Counted from the stretch's first letter, positions 8,716 through 16,625 are shown. The stretch is DNA of 33,229 bases from an uncultured Pseudomonadota bacterium (GCA_902495305.1 CABUWG010000022.1:1-33229); one strand, 5' to 3'. The notes: a model not told the origin generated them from the letters alone. Numbers and translations: made by a program.

Positions 8716-9462
8716 TTATTTGCTCCCGATGATGTTTTTAGCTTTTTGGGTCCATTTGCCGTCAGGGTAGTTGTAGGACAAAACCTTTTCGGCGGTGCGG
8801 GCTTCGGCGTTCAGGCCGAGAATGGTGTAAATTTCGACCTGACGATACAAGGCTTCTTCAATATGACTGGTGGTCTGATACTGGTTGACGACAACCGAGA
8901 AGCGGTTCAGGGCGGAGAGGTAGTTCTTCTGGTTAAGATAATAGCGTCCGACTTCCATTTCTTTTCCGGCCAGATGGTCATTGGTCAGGTCGATTTTGAG
9001 TTTGGCATCCTGTGCGTATTCACTGTCGGGAAAACGGTTGATTACCTGCTCAAAAGCTTCTTTGGCCTTGGCGGTATTGCTCTGGTCTTTGTCAACGGTT
9101 ACAATCTGTTCATAGTAGCACAGCGCTTTCAGATAATAAGCGTAAGGCGCATCTTGGTTTCCCGGGTGATATTTGATAAAGCGGTCAAGGCTCATAACGG
9201 CATCGTCATATTTCTGGTCTTTATAATAAGCATAGGCGCCCATTAATTTGGCTTTGGTTGCCCATTTGGAATAAGGATGCTCGAGTTCGACTTTTTCGAA
9301 GGTTTCGGCGGCTTTGGCATAAGATGTCTTGTCCAAAAGCTTGTGGGCGTGCGTGTAAAGCTCTTCCGCCGAAGCGTTTTCATTCACTTCTTTGGGGGCG
9401 GCGCAGGCGTTTAACAGACTCAGGCTGAGCATTACGGCAAAAAGTCCAAAAATCTTTTTCAT
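8716..9462 (-). CDS. bamD: Outer-membrane assembly lipoprotein BamD
   Basis: BamD is the essential lipoprotein of the BAM complex that inserts beta-barrels into the outer membrane. The 248-residue product starts with a lipoprotein signal peptide: basic MKK, hydrophobic core, lipobox LNAC with Cys20 as the lipidation site. TPR-like helices follow (YAKAAETFEKVELEHPYSKWA, YDDAVMSLDRFIKYHPG, AKEAFEQVINRFPDSEYA). The ATG at 9462 is chosen because it gives a proper signal peptide and AAGGA 7-8 nt upstream. An earlier in-frame ATG at 9504 would put 14 residues before the signal and overlap lpxC. It lies 10 bp downstream of lpxC. Confidence 0.95.
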   Translation of the reverse strand: MKKIFGLFAVMLSLSLLNACAAPKEVNENASAEELYTHAHKLLDKTSYAKAAETFEKVELEHPYSKWATKAKLMGAYAYYKDQKYDDAVMSLDRFIKYHPGNQDAPYAYYLKALCYYEQIVTVDKDQSNTAKAKEAFEQVINRFPDSEYAQDAKLKIDLTNDHLAGKEMEVGRYYLNQKNYLSALNRFSVVVNQYQTTSHIEEALYRQVEIYTILGLNAEARTAEKVLSYNYPDGKWTQKAKNIIGSK

Positions 9463-9472
9463 AGCATTGTCC

Positions 9473-10324
9473 TTAAATAATTTCATAATTTGAACTGTCG
9501 GCAAACAGCTTTTGCAGAAGCCGGTTGTTGTGAAAATGGCCGGTACGTTTGGCGCGCAGCAGGCCGGTAATCCGGTATCCGGAGGTATATAAATCGCCGA
9601 TGGCGTCTAATACTTTGTGATTGACGCATTCGTTTTCAACCCGAAAACCGTCCAGATTCAAAATTTTGTCACCGTCCAGAACCACGGCATTGTCCAAGCT
9701 GCCGCCTTTGATTAATCCGACGGATTGCAGATAGTCTACCGCCGCTTTTTCAGTAAAGGTCCGGCAGGGAGCAATTTCATCGGCAAAAATCTGCGGGTCA
9801 ATGGCATTGTCAAAGCATTGGCGTCCGACAATTTTTGAAGGAAAATCAATTTCAAAACAAATCTTAAGGCCGTTTTCAACGGGCAGGAGTTCGGCCCGGT
9901 TGCCTTTGTCGTCGGCGAATTCGACCGGCTTCAGAACTTTAAGGCATTTGCGGGGAGAATCCTGTTTTTCTTTTTCGGCGGCAGAAAGGGCGTCATAAAA
10001 AACTTTGCCGCTGCCGTCCATAATCGGAATTTCCGGCCCGTCAACCTCAATGACGGCGTTGTCAATTTCTGCAACGGCAAGAGCGGCCATGATATGTTCG
10101 ATTGTTGAAACGATGTTGCCTTTGCCGTCTCCCAGACAAGTACAATTGCGGGTATCGACAACATGATCGTACAGAGCCGGAATGAGCGGTTTTTCGGGCA
10201 GGTCGCTCCGGCAGAACACAATTCCGGTATCAGCGCCGGCAGGATTGACGGTCAGGTTGACAGGCAGGCCGGAATGCAGACCGATCCCGTTTATTTGCAA
10301 AGGTTTTTTGAGTGTTTGTTGCAT
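9473..10324 (-). CDS. lpxC: UDP-3-O-acyl-N-acetylglucosamine deacetylase LpxC
   Basis: Zinc amidase for the committed step of lipid A synthesis. Zinc ligands are visible as His77 (in IEHIMAAL, with catalytic Glu76), His236 and Asp240 (NHKVLDAIGDL); the general-acid His263 is in TGHFHNN. The conserved DGPEIPIMDGS loop is at 95-105. At 283 residues it is slightly shorter than the usual roughly 300, ending soon after the last helix. It heads the lpxC-bamD-recN operon; the usual ftsZ neighbour is absent. Upstream lies rnpB on the same strand. Confidence 0.96.
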   Translation of the reverse strand: MQQTLKKPLQINGIGLHSGLPVNLTVNPAGADTGIVFCRSDLPEKPLIPALYDHVVDTRNCTCLGDGKGNIVSTIEHIMAALAVAEIDNAVIEVDGPEIPIMDGSGKVFYDALSAAEKEKQDSPRKCLKVLKPVEFADDKGNRAELLPVENGLKICFEIDFPSKIVGRQCFDNAIDPQIFADEIAPCRTFTEKAAVDYLQSVGLIKGGSLDNAVVLDGDKILNLDGFRVENECVNHKVLDAIGDLYTSGYRITGLLRAKRTGHFHNNRLLQKLFADSSNYEII

Positions 10325-10414
10325 GTGTTGAAATTCCTCATCTTATTAATGCTCTTAGTTTTACACTAAACAGACGGAATTTGCAAATCAAATATCGAGA
10401 AGTCAAACAGAAAA

Positions 10415-10810
10415 TTGGGCAATCTGTAAGCCGGGTTCTGTATCATAAATATTCCTGCTACCGGAATATCATGACGATAGCTATTCATCTTGGCCAGACA
10501 TCACTGTTTGGCTCATCGCGACCTACCTCTGGAAGAAGCGGAGGCGCTTCTAACTGGTTTTCTGACGAAAACCGTCCTAACTTGGTCTTACATCGAACAG
10601 GGTTTACCTTGCCGGTCATGTTGCCACAACCGCGGTGAGCTCTTACCTCGCCTTTTCAACCTTACCTCCGTATAGAAGGCGGTAATTTTCTGCGGCACTT
10701 TCCCTTGGATTTCTCCAGCCAGACGTTATCTGGTGCTCTGCCTCCGTGAAGCCCGGACTTTCCTCACCGGTGGATCTTACTTTCCGCGGCGCAGCTATCC
10801 GATTGCCCAA
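10415..10810 (-). ncRNA. rnpB: RNase P RNA (type A)
   Basis: Catalytic RNA that matures tRNA 5' ends. On the minus strand the 5' end TTGGGCAATC pairs with the 3' end GATTGCCCAA to form helix P1. Conserved region I is present as GAGGAAAGTCCGGGC near 10,763-10,745, and the partner near the 3' end reads ACAGAACCCGGCTTAC. Internal conserved parts such as AAGGGAAAGTGCCGCAGAAA and GGTAAACCC are visible. The length of about 396 nt fits proteobacterial type A RNAs. Confidence 0.96.
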
Positions 10811-10814
10811 AGAC

Positions 10815-10842
10815 AACATACAGGATATTTTTTTTTATGCAA
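10815..10842 (-). promoter_or_regulatory. Promoter of rnpB
   Basis: On the minus strand TTGCAT (10842-10837), a 16-bp spacer and TATGTT (10820-10815) end 5 nt before the RNA 5' end. The tRNA-Gly promoter has the same TTGCAT-N16 form. Confidence 0.6.
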
Positions 10843-10874
10843 GCCTTTTGTATTTTTTGTGGTTGACGGGACAA

Positions 10875-10906
10875 ATAAAAAGAAGCCCGCGGAAAACCGG
10901 GGGCTT
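10875..10906 (-). terminator. Terminator of the small 10905 gene
   Basis: AAGCCC/GGGCTT (10883-10888 with 10901-10906) plus an inner CGG/CCG, with a TTTTTAT tract following on the minus strand. It overlaps the last codon of the small gene and supports that gene being real. Confidence 0.75.
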
Positions 10907-11087
10907 AAGCAGAGGTTTTTGAACGGCGGGCGGCAATGCGGTTTGAAATAAATTCAATCGTCAGGCAGATAACCAGAATTGCGGCGCTGCCCAGTTCAAT
11001 AACTCTTTTGACCGTTCCTGCCGGCATGTACATGCCAAGAATGAATAAAGAAATGCAGGCGGCGATAATTTTTTTATTTAGCTTCAT
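10905..11087 (-). CDS. Small two-helix membrane protein (60 aa)
   Basis: No family recognised. After a MKLNKK start there are two hydrophobic segments, about residues 7-24 and 30-47, and a strongly basic tail (NRIAARRSK). The topology rule would place both ends in the cytoplasm. It has its own terminator. The Shine-Dalgarno (AAAGG) is unusually close to the ATG. Support is mainly the terminator and sensible membrane topology. Confidence 0.6.
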   Translation of the reverse strand: MKLNKKIIAACISLFILGMYMPAGTVKRVIELGSAAILVICLTIEFISNRIAARRSKTSA

Positions 11088-11270
11088 GACCTTTAATTTT
11101 GTGTTTTCGCCGGAAAGTGTTTTCTTTCAAAGCGTCAACGGGTTTATAATAATTATTTTGAGATTTTATTATAACACAAATTTGAGAGCAGGGCAACGGC
11201 TTATTATTAAAGTGATTTTAATCTTTTCGGATTAATATGTTTCATTATTGTTTATTGCGGAGATGTTTTG

Positions 11271-11951
11271 ATGATTTATGCTTTGTCCGGTTTGCTTTTT
11301 GGGCTTCTCATTCCTTATGTATCGCGGCGGTTTGCCAAGTTTATGCCGGCGACCATGGCTTATGCCTTGTATCGGATTGTCAGGCCGGTCCGGCGGGTTT
11401 CGGCGGCAAAACGGCACGGCAGCTGGCAATATACAAAGATGATGTCACAGTACCGCTGGCGCAGTGTGATGTGGGGAATCCTCACGGCAGCGCTCAGTTA
11501 CGGCGCGTTTTATGAATGGGGAAGCCAGCTCATCTGGTGGAAGCTGGTTTTTATCTGGCTTTTGCTGTTGTTGGCGGAAATTGATTTCCGGCTTTTGCTG
11601 TTGCCTGATATTTTAACCGTTCCGCTTTTGTTGCTCGGTTTTGCTTTCTCCGCTTGGACAGGGTTGTGGGCCATGCCTTATGATTCCTCGCTGGCGGCGT
11701 TGTTCGGCTATTTTGTACCGGCGCTTATCAGCCTTTTGTTTGTCTGGAAAAACAAAGACGCTTTCGGCGGCGGGGATGTTAAACTGCTGGCGGCCGCCGG
11801 CGCATGGCTGGGCGTGGAAAAGCTGTTGTATACGATTGTCGGCGCCTGTGTCTTGTTTGCCCTGTATGCCGCGATAACGCGCAAACGGCAGGGCGCTTTC
11901 GGGCCGGCAATTTCGGCGGCGGCGATTGCGGTTGCTTTTTATTATTTTTGA
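11271..11951 (+). CDS. Prepilin peptidase (A24 family), short form
   Basis: Membrane aspartic peptidase that cleaves the leader of type IV prepilins or pseudopilins. The two catalytic aspartates are in the expected motifs: Asp105 in EIDFRLLLLPD and Asp169 in GGGDVKLLAAAGAWLG. About seven hydrophobic helices are present. The CxxC zinc-binding loop of the N-terminal methylase domain of PilD/GspO proteins is missing, so N-methylation may not occur. The ATG at 11271 has GGAG at 11259-11262; an adjacent in-frame TTG at 11268 is less likely. No pilin gene lies nearby. Next downstream is an ion channel gene, 37 bp away, possibly cotranscribed. Confidence 0.9.
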   Translation: MIYALSGLLFGLLIPYVSRRFAKFMPATMAYALYRIVRPVRRVSAAKRHGSWQYTKMMSQYRWRSVMWGILTAALSYGAFYEWGSQLIWWKLVFIWLLLLLAEIDFRLLLLPDILTVPLLLLGFAFSAWTGLWAMPYDSSLAALFGYFVPALISLLFVWKNKDAFGGGDVKLLAAAGAWLGVEKLLYTIVGACVLFALYAAITRKRQGAFGPAISAAAIAVAFYYF

Positions 11952-11988
11952 GATAAACTAAAAACAGTTTGAATTTGAGGAAATAGAC

Positions 11989-12735
11989 ATGAGTTTTTGG
12001 AAAAAAGAAAGCCTGAAGAAAATTCCGCTAGCGCAAAAGTTTTTTCAGAAGGAAGACAAGCGCAAGCTGAAAAAACTGGTGACCGGAAAGAATTTTGACT
12101 TGTTTATTATGTCCATTATTCTGGCGGATGCCGTTGTTCTGGGCATGATGACCATTGATTTTTTCCGTGACCGGTTTGAACAGGGGCTGTTTTTGCTTGA
12201 CCGTCTGTTTATGGCGATTTTTATTGTGGAAATGGTGATGAAGATCTATGCCGAGCGGCGCGAATTTTGGAAATCCGGCTGGAATGTTTTTGACTTTGTG
12301 ATTGTTGCGGTTTCTTCCGTGCCGGCGGCAAGCGCCTTTATTGTCATCAGAAGCCTGCGGCTGTTCAGAATGTTCAAATATATTTATCAGGCTTCCGGCA
12401 TTAATAATATTATCACGACTTTTTTGCGGATTTTGCCGGTATTTGTTTCTTTTCTGGCCGTGTTTGCCGTTTTCTTTTATGTTTTTTCCATCATCTCGGT
12501 CAGTTTGTATGGCGATGTCTTTGTGGAATTTTCAACCCTCGGGTCGGCCATGCAGGTGGTGTTGCAGACTTTTTCCATGGACGGCTGGGCGGCAGGCATT
12601 GCCCGTCAGGTTATGCGGATTTTTCCCAATGCCTGGATGTTTTTTGCCCTGCAGAAAGTGGTGATGTTTTTGCTGCTGAGCAGTTTTTTGCTGACGGCGA
12701 TGGCGGCGGTGCTGTTGCCGGTTCAAAAGAAATAG
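11989..12735 (+). CDS. Voltage-gated-type ion channel (6TM ion_trans family)
   Basis: A single-domain six-helix channel subunit of 248 residues, like bacterial voltage-gated sodium channels, which act as tetramers. Helices S1-S3 lie about 36-110. S4 carries charges every third residue (Arg121, Arg124, Arg127, Lys130). The pore segment includes FSTLGSAMQVVLQTF and a filter region SMDGW (196-200) in the place of TLESW in NaChBac; S6 follows to about 242. The acidic filter residue is Asp, followed by Gly in place of Ser. The C-terminal coiled coil of NaChBac is lacking. Ion selectivity cannot be told from this alone. Confidence 0.88.
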   Translation: MSFWKKESLKKIPLAQKFFQKEDKRKLKKLVTGKNFDLFIMSIILADAVVLGMMTIDFFRDRFEQGLFLLDRLFMAIFIVEMVMKIYAERREFWKSGWNVFDFVIVAVSSVPAASAFIVIRSLRLFRMFKYIYQASGINNIITTFLRILPVFVSFLAVFAVFFYVFSIISVSLYGDVFVEFSTLGSAMQVVLQTFSMDGWAAGIARQVMRIFPNAWMFFALQKVVMFLLLSSFLLTAMAAVLLPVQKK

Positions 12736-12740
12736 CCGTT

Positions 12741-12772
12741 TTCCCCGTCTTGTTCAGGCGGGGAATTTTTTT
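12741..12772 (+). terminator. Terminator of the ion channel gene
   Basis: CCCCG/CGGGG stem (12743-12747 with 12759-12763), extended by TT/AA, then a long T tract. It separates the channel from the groESL promoter. Confidence 0.85.
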
Positions 12773-12802
12773 TTATTTATTTTGCTTTTTTGCTTCCGGC
12801 GG

Positions 12803-12831
12803 CTTGACTTTCTAAAACTAAATTCCTAATT
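12803..12831 (+). promoter_or_regulatory. groESL promoter (RpoH-like, overlapping sigma-70-like)
   Basis: CTTG (12803-12806), 18 nt, then CCTAAT (12825-12830) resembles the alphaproteobacterial heat-shock form CTTG-N17/18-CYTAT. The same stretch can be read as TTGACT, 17 bp, TAATTA for the vegetative sigma factor. No CIRCE inverted repeat was seen before groES. Confidence 0.6.
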
Positions 12832-12876
12832 ATCCCTTAGATTGAAAAAAATAAACTTTTAAGGAGTTGATGAACA

Positions 12877-13167
12877 ATGAATATTAAACCTTTGCATGAC
12901 AGAGTTTTAATTAAAAGACTGGAAGAAACAACAAAAACCGCCGGCGGAATCATTATCCCCGATACCGCCAAGGAAAAACCGAGCGAGGGTATTGTTGAAG
13001 CCGTCGGAAACGGATTCAGAGCCGAAGACGGCAAGATTGTGCCGATGAGCGTTAAGCCCGGTGACAAAGTCTTGTTCGGCAAATGGTCAGGCACAGAGGT
13101 TAAAGTTAACGGAGAATCCCGCCTGATTGTTAAAGAATCCGAGATTTTGGGCGTGATTGAAGAATAG
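12877..13167 (+). CDS. groES: Co-chaperonin GroES (Cpn10)
   Basis: The 96-residue lid of the GroEL cage. The N-terminal MNIKPLHDRVLIKRLEE and the mobile-loop region (ETTKTAGGIIIPDTAKEKPSEG around 17-37) are typical, and the C-terminal ESEILGVIE is standard. AAGGAG lies 10 nt before the ATG. It forms an operon with groEL 52 bp downstream; regulation by heat shock is suggested by the promoter. Confidence 0.98.
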   Translation: MNIKPLHDRVLIKRLEETTKTAGGIIIPDTAKEKPSEGIVEAVGNGFRAEDGKIVPMSVKPGDKVLFGKWSGTEVKVNGESRLIVKESEILGVIEE

Positions 13168-13219
13168 CAACAATTTTTTTGAAACGTGATTTTTTATAGT
13201 TTAAGGAAGGAAAGTTAAA

Positions 13220-14857
13220 ATGGCAGCAAAAGATATTGAATTCGGAACTGATGCCAGAGCAAAAATGTTAAAAGGCGTGGAAACTTTGGCTAAGGCCGTA
13301 AAAGTTACCCTCGGGCCGAAAGGACGCAATGTGGTTTTGGACAAGTCTTACGGCGCACCGAAGATTACCAAAGATGGCGTATCCGTTGCCAAAGAAGTGG
13401 AATTGCCCTGCAAATTTGAAAACATGGGGGCACAGCTGATTAAAGAAGTTGCGCAGAAGACTGCTGACAAAGCCGGTGACGGTACAACAACGGCAACTGT
13501 TTTGGCCGAGGCAATCATTCGCGAAGGCTGCAAAGCCGTCGCTGCCGGCATGAATCCGATGGATTTGAAGCGCGGTATCGATATGGCGGTAGAAGCCGTG
13601 GTTGCGGATATTAAATCCCGTTCCAAAGACATTAAAACATCTGAAGAAATTGCGCAGGTCGGCACGATTTCTGCCAACGGCGACCGCTCAATCGGCGAGT
13701 ATCTGGCTCAGGCCATGGAGAAAGTCGGCAATGAAGGCGTTATTACCGTTGAAGATGCCAAAGGTTTGGAAACAGAGCTTGATGTTGTGGAAGGCATGCA
13801 GTTTGACCGCGGTTACCTTTCTCCGTATTTTGTCACCAATCCGGACAAAATGACCTGTGAATATGAGAATCCGTACATTATGCTGTATGACCAGAAAATC
13901 AGCAATCTGCAGCCGATGATTTCCATTTTGGAAGCTGTTGTTCAAACCGGCCGCCCGCTGTTGATTATTGCCGAAGATATTGAAGGCGAGGCTTTGGCCA
14001 CTTTGGTTGTCAACCGTATTCGCGGCGGCTTGAAAGTTTGTGCCGTCAAAGCTCCGGGATTTGGCGACAGACGCAAAGCCATGTTACAGGATATTGCCAT
14101 TTTGACCGGCGGTCAGGTTATTTCCGAAGAACTGGGCATGAAGATTGAAAACGTTACTTTGGATATGCTTGGTACAGCCAAGAAGATTGAAGTCAACAAA
14201 GATGACACGACAATTGTTGACGGTGCCGGCGAAAAAGACCTGATTGCTGCCCGCGCAGCTCAGATCCGCAAGGAAATTGCCGATACGACTTCTGATTATG
14301 ACCGTGAAAAACTGCAGGAACGTCTGGCTAAAATTTCCGGCGGTGTTGCCGTTTTGCGTGTCGGCGGTGCTTCCGAGGTTGAGGTTAAAGAAAAGAAAGA
14401 CCGGATTGACGATGCATTGAATGCAACCCGTGCCGCTGTTAAAGAGGGCGTTGTTGCCGGCGGCGGCTGTGCCCTGATTTATTCTTCCGGCGCTTTGGAC
14501 AAGCTGACTCCGGTTAATCAGGATCAGAAGGTTGGTATTGACATCATCCGCAAGGCTATTCAGGCACCGCTGCGTCAGATTGCCGAAAATGCCGGTGTTG
14601 ACGGTGCGGTCGTTGCCGGAAAACTGATGGAATCGAAAGATACCAATTTCGGTTACAATGCCCAGACCGGTGAATATACCGATATGGTCAAGGCCGGTAT
14701 TATCGACCCGACCAAAGTTGTTCGCACGGCTTTGCAGGATGCTGCTTCAGTCGGCGGACTCCTGATTACGACAGAAGCCATGATTACCGAGCAGCCGCAG
14801 AAAGAATGCTCTTGCGGCGGCGGGGCTCCGGCAATGCCGGGCGGCATGGGCTTCTAA
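13220..14857 (+). CDS. groEL: Chaperonin GroEL (Cpn60)
   Basis: The 545-residue double-ring ATP-dependent folding cage. Canonical motifs include TLGPKGRNVVLDKSYG (about 30-45), the nucleotide-binding GDGTTTAT (about 86-93), VVAGGG near 413 and a Gly/Met-rich GGM-type tail. The tail contains a Cys pair (ECSCGGG), a mild oddity. The Shine-Dalgarno AAGGAAGG precedes the ATG. A strong terminator follows. Confidence 0.98.
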   Translation: MAAKDIEFGTDARAKMLKGVETLAKAVKVTLGPKGRNVVLDKSYGAPKITKDGVSVAKEVELPCKFENMGAQLIKEVAQKTADKAGDGTTTATVLAEAIIREGCKAVAAGMNPMDLKRGIDMAVEAVVADIKSRSKDIKTSEEIAQVGTISANGDRSIGEYLAQAMEKVGNEGVITVEDAKGLETELDVVEGMQFDRGYLSPYFVTNPDKMTCEYENPYIMLYDQKISNLQPMISILEAVVQTGRPLLIIAEDIEGEALATLVVNRIRGGLKVCAVKAPGFGDRRKAMLQDIAILTGGQVISEELGMKIENVTLDMLGTAKKIEVNKDDTTIVDGAGEKDLIAARAAQIRKEIADTTSDYDREKLQERLAKISGGVAVLRVGGASEVEVKEKKDRIDDALNATRAAVKEGVVAGGGCALIYSSGALDKLTPVNQDQKVGIDIIRKAIQAPLRQIAENAGVDGAVVAGKLMESKDTNFGYNAQTGEYTDMVKAGIIDPTKVVRTALQDAASVGGLLITTEAMITEQPQKECSCGGGAPAMPGGMGF

Positions 14858-14871
14858 CAGTTCGTATTGAT

Positions 14872-14909
14872 AAAAATCCTCCGAATTTTGGTTTGGAGGA
14901 TTTTTTTTT
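14872..14909 (+). terminator. Terminator of groESL
   Basis: AAATCCTCC/GGAGGATTT stem (about 14874-14882 with 14895-14903) with a 12-nt loop and nine T residues. Confidence 0.9.
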
Positions 14910-14970
14910 GTTATCTTTAAATTAACAGGAAAGGCATTATATTAGAAGAAACAAATAAAAGGAGTAACGG

Positions 14971-15453
14971 ATGTCAGACTTGGTTGATTTACAAAAACTC
15001 AGGGAAATGCGCGATAACGGACGAATCAGTGTCGAGGAATTTGACAAGGATGCCGAGATTCTTTATCAAAAATCAATGCGGGAGGCCGGAGATCATAAGG
15101 TTGCAAAAAACGGGGCGGTTTATATTCTGTTGGCCGGTTTTCTCGGTGTGACGGGAATCCACAACTTTTATGCCGGATATTGGGGGCGCGGGCTGATACA
15201 GCTCGGATTGAGCCTGCTTTCATGGCTGTTTATGTTTTTGCCGCTGATTTTTGTGGTGTTTTGGGTTTTGGGAGAAATCTTTTTTCAGAACAAAGATGCT
15301 GCGGGAAACCGGTTTGGCGGGAATCGTTCTCTGATTGCCGGTTTGCGAATCGGTACAATTTTGTGGATTGCCTACACGGCTTATGTGACCTGGCAGAACA
15401 ATGAATTTATCTGGCAGGATACGGTGGTTGTGACGGGTGAGGATATGGCATAG
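14971..15453 (+). CDS. SHOCT/TM2-domain membrane protein
   Basis: The first 35 residues (LQKLREMRDNGRISVEEFDKDAE) fit the short SHOCT-like helical module often found at protein ends. Residues about 45-105 carry a TM2 domain: hydrophobic helix, GVTGIHNFYAGYWGRGLIQLG loop, second helix pair. A third hydrophobic segment (about 125-142) and an acidic tail follow. TM2 proteins are widespread and mostly of unknown role. AAAGGAG precedes the ATG. The gene is flanked by terminators on both sides and so is monocistronic. Confidence 0.85.
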   Translation: MSDLVDLQKLREMRDNGRISVEEFDKDAEILYQKSMREAGDHKVAKNGAVYILLAGFLGVTGIHNFYAGYWGRGLIQLGLSLLSWLFMFLPLIFVVFWVLGEIFFQNKDAAGNRFGGNRSLIAGLRIGTILWIAYTAYVTWQNNEFIWQDTVVVTGEDMA

Positions 15454-15456
15454 TGC

Positions 15457-15495
15457 AAAAAAATGCCGTTTCCGGAAAGCCGGACGGCATTTTTC
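15457..15495. terminator. Terminator shared by convergent genes
   Basis: ATGCCG...TCCGG paired with CCGGA CGGCAT around a 4-nt loop (AAAG), A-run left and T-run right. Lies between the TM2 gene and the convergent 15496 gene and suits both. Confidence 0.85.
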
Positions 15496-15798
15496 TTATT
15501 TGTCAGGGACAAACAAAACAACCCAGGGCAATAATATGAATGCCACGGTATATCCGTTGATGTTGCTTAAACTGCCGTTGCTGCAGAAAATGATGAAACC
15601 GGCCAGAAGAATCATTTGAGTTATCGAACTTTTGAGCCCGATATAAAAATGCTGTCTGCGAATTTTTTCATTGGTTTCAAAATCTGTTTTTTTGAGCAGT
15701 TTCCGCAGTTTGTAAAAAGTTACGGCGTCAATCAACAAAATAATCACAACAACGGCGGTGGCGATAAGGCCGAATTGGGTGCTAAAAAAATTTTCCAT
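15496..15798 (-). CDS. Small membrane protein (100 aa)
   Basis: Not recognised. Three hydrophobic segments (about residues 8-26, 58-74, 82-96) are separated by a basic loop (KLRKLLKKTDFETNEKIRRQ). Its length and layout recall the small membrane protein at 15903, but the sequences differ. It shares a terminator with the TM2 gene. A function cannot be suggested. Confidence 0.65.
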   Translation of the reverse strand: MENFFSTQFGLIATAVVVIILLIDAVTFYKLRKLLKKTDFETNEKIRRQHFYIGLKSSITQMILLAGFIIFCSNGSLSNINGYTVAFILLPWVVLFVPDK

Positions 15799-15865
15799 AA
15801 TAACTTATATTTAATAATACATTTTCGTCTGAGAGAAATAACACAGCTTTAGAAAAACTGCAAAC

Positions 15866-15897
15866 AAAAAAACGCTTCTTTTTTAGAAACGTTTTTT
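15866..15897 (-). terminator. Terminator of the 15903 gene
   Basis: An AAAACG/CGTTTT stem with inner TTCT/AGAA (one mismatch) and T-runs on the minus strand, directly after the stop of the 15903 gene. Confidence 0.75.
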
Positions 15898-15902
15898 ACA
15901 GA

Positions 15903-16211
15903 TTACCCTGCCTTTTTGGCGGTGAAAAACAGGCTTTCCAAAATGATGATAAGAATTGCGGCGGCGATACACAGGATGTAAGAACCGGATGTTATCCATG
16001 CTGCAAACGCTCCCCAAAGAATCCATATGCTAACAATAATTATCAGAGTTTGAAGACAGGTGAAAAACATTTTGTGATTTTCTTTCAGATTGGTCTTAAA
16101 CTCAGGATGTTTTGTTTGTTTCCATGCTTTGTACATGCCGAAAATTCCGATACAGGCATTAAGCAATAGTACGATGAAGCTACTATTTACCAGTAATTCT
16201 TTTGTTTCCAT
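15903..16211 (-). CDS. Small three-helix membrane protein (102 aa)
   Basis: Not recognised. Hydrophobic segments at about residues 10-27, 50-72 and 76-94, with a basic loop KAWKQTKHPEFKTNLKENHK between the first and second and a KK-rich end. It has its own terminator and is the last chromosomal protein gene before the island. Possibly one of a family of small inner-membrane proteins with the gene at 15496. Confidence 0.65.
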   Translation of the reverse strand: METKELLVNSSFIVLLLNACIGIFGMYKAWKQTKHPEFKTNLKENHKMFFTCLQTLIIIVSIWILWGAFAAWITSGSYILCIAAAILIIILESLFFTAKKAG

Positions 16212-16318
16212 AATGATTGATGTATTAAAATAGTAAAAATTTTTTCAGAAATATTAGTAACATGGGGAAAAACGGGAGTCAAGCAGCAAAAAAATTGAAA
16301 AAACTATGAAAAAAATGC

Positions 16319-16346
16319 TTGCATTTTATTTTGAATGTGATATTAA
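16319..16346 (+). promoter_or_regulatory. Promoter of tRNA-Gly
   Basis: TTGCAT (16319-16324), 16 bp, TATTAA (16341-16346), 18 bp before the tRNA 5' end. The -35 hexamer and spacing equal those proposed for rnpB. Confidence 0.6.
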
Positions 16347-16364
16347 ATTACTCGTTCTACCGAT

Positions 16365-16439
16365 GCGGGCGTAGCTCAGGGGTAGAGCGCAACCTTGCCA
16401 AGGTTGATGTCGAGGGTTCGAATCCCTTCACCCGCTCCA
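16365..16439 (+). tRNA. tRNA-Gly (anticodon GCC)
   Basis: A 75-nt cloverleaf with encoded CCA. Anticodon GCC is at 16397-16399 in the loop TTGCCAA; the anticodon stem is CAACC/GGTTG and the T arm GAGGG-TTCGAAT-CCCTT. The acceptor stem pairs except for C6 opposite A67. It is the integration target of the island: bases from 16395 on recur exactly at 33,075-33,119. The gene stays complete after integration, so the element supplies an identical 3' end. Confidence 0.97.
16395..16439 (+). repeat. Left attachment repeat (attL side)
   Basis: Forty-five bases starting in the anticodon loop and ending with CCA, identical to 33,075-33,119. Just before it the tRNA copy reads AACC where the distal copy reads AATT, so identity starts at the anticodon loop, which is where many tRNA-targeting integrases cross over. 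Confidence 0.95.
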
Positions 16440-16479
16440 ATTTATAAAGAAAAAACAATAACTTATAAGAAAAGTTTTT

Positions 16480-16507
16480 AGAGAGGAATTTAGTTCCTCT
16501 CTTTTTT
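16480..16507 (+). terminator. Element-encoded terminator for tRNA-Gly
   Basis: AGAGAGGAA/TTCCTCTCT perfect 9-bp stem (16480-16488 with 16494-16502), loop TTTAG, then T-run. It lies inside the island, 40 bp after the tRNA, replacing the original terminator now stranded at 33,122. Confidence 0.85.
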
Positions 16508-16625
16508 GTTGCACAGAATCTTTTACACACATATAATCCTTATTTTTCAATGTGTTAAGTATCATATTTCCTACGACACGAACATCTATTTTACACAATT
16601 TTTTGCACAGTTTTTGTGTAAAAAA

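Noticed and set aside
9463..9504. Longer BamD start
   Set aside because: Puts 14 residues before the lipoprotein signal and overlaps lpxC; the start at 9462 is better.
12737..12876. CIRCE element before groES
   Set aside because: The inverted repeat TTAGCACTC-N9-GAGTGCTAA is not found.
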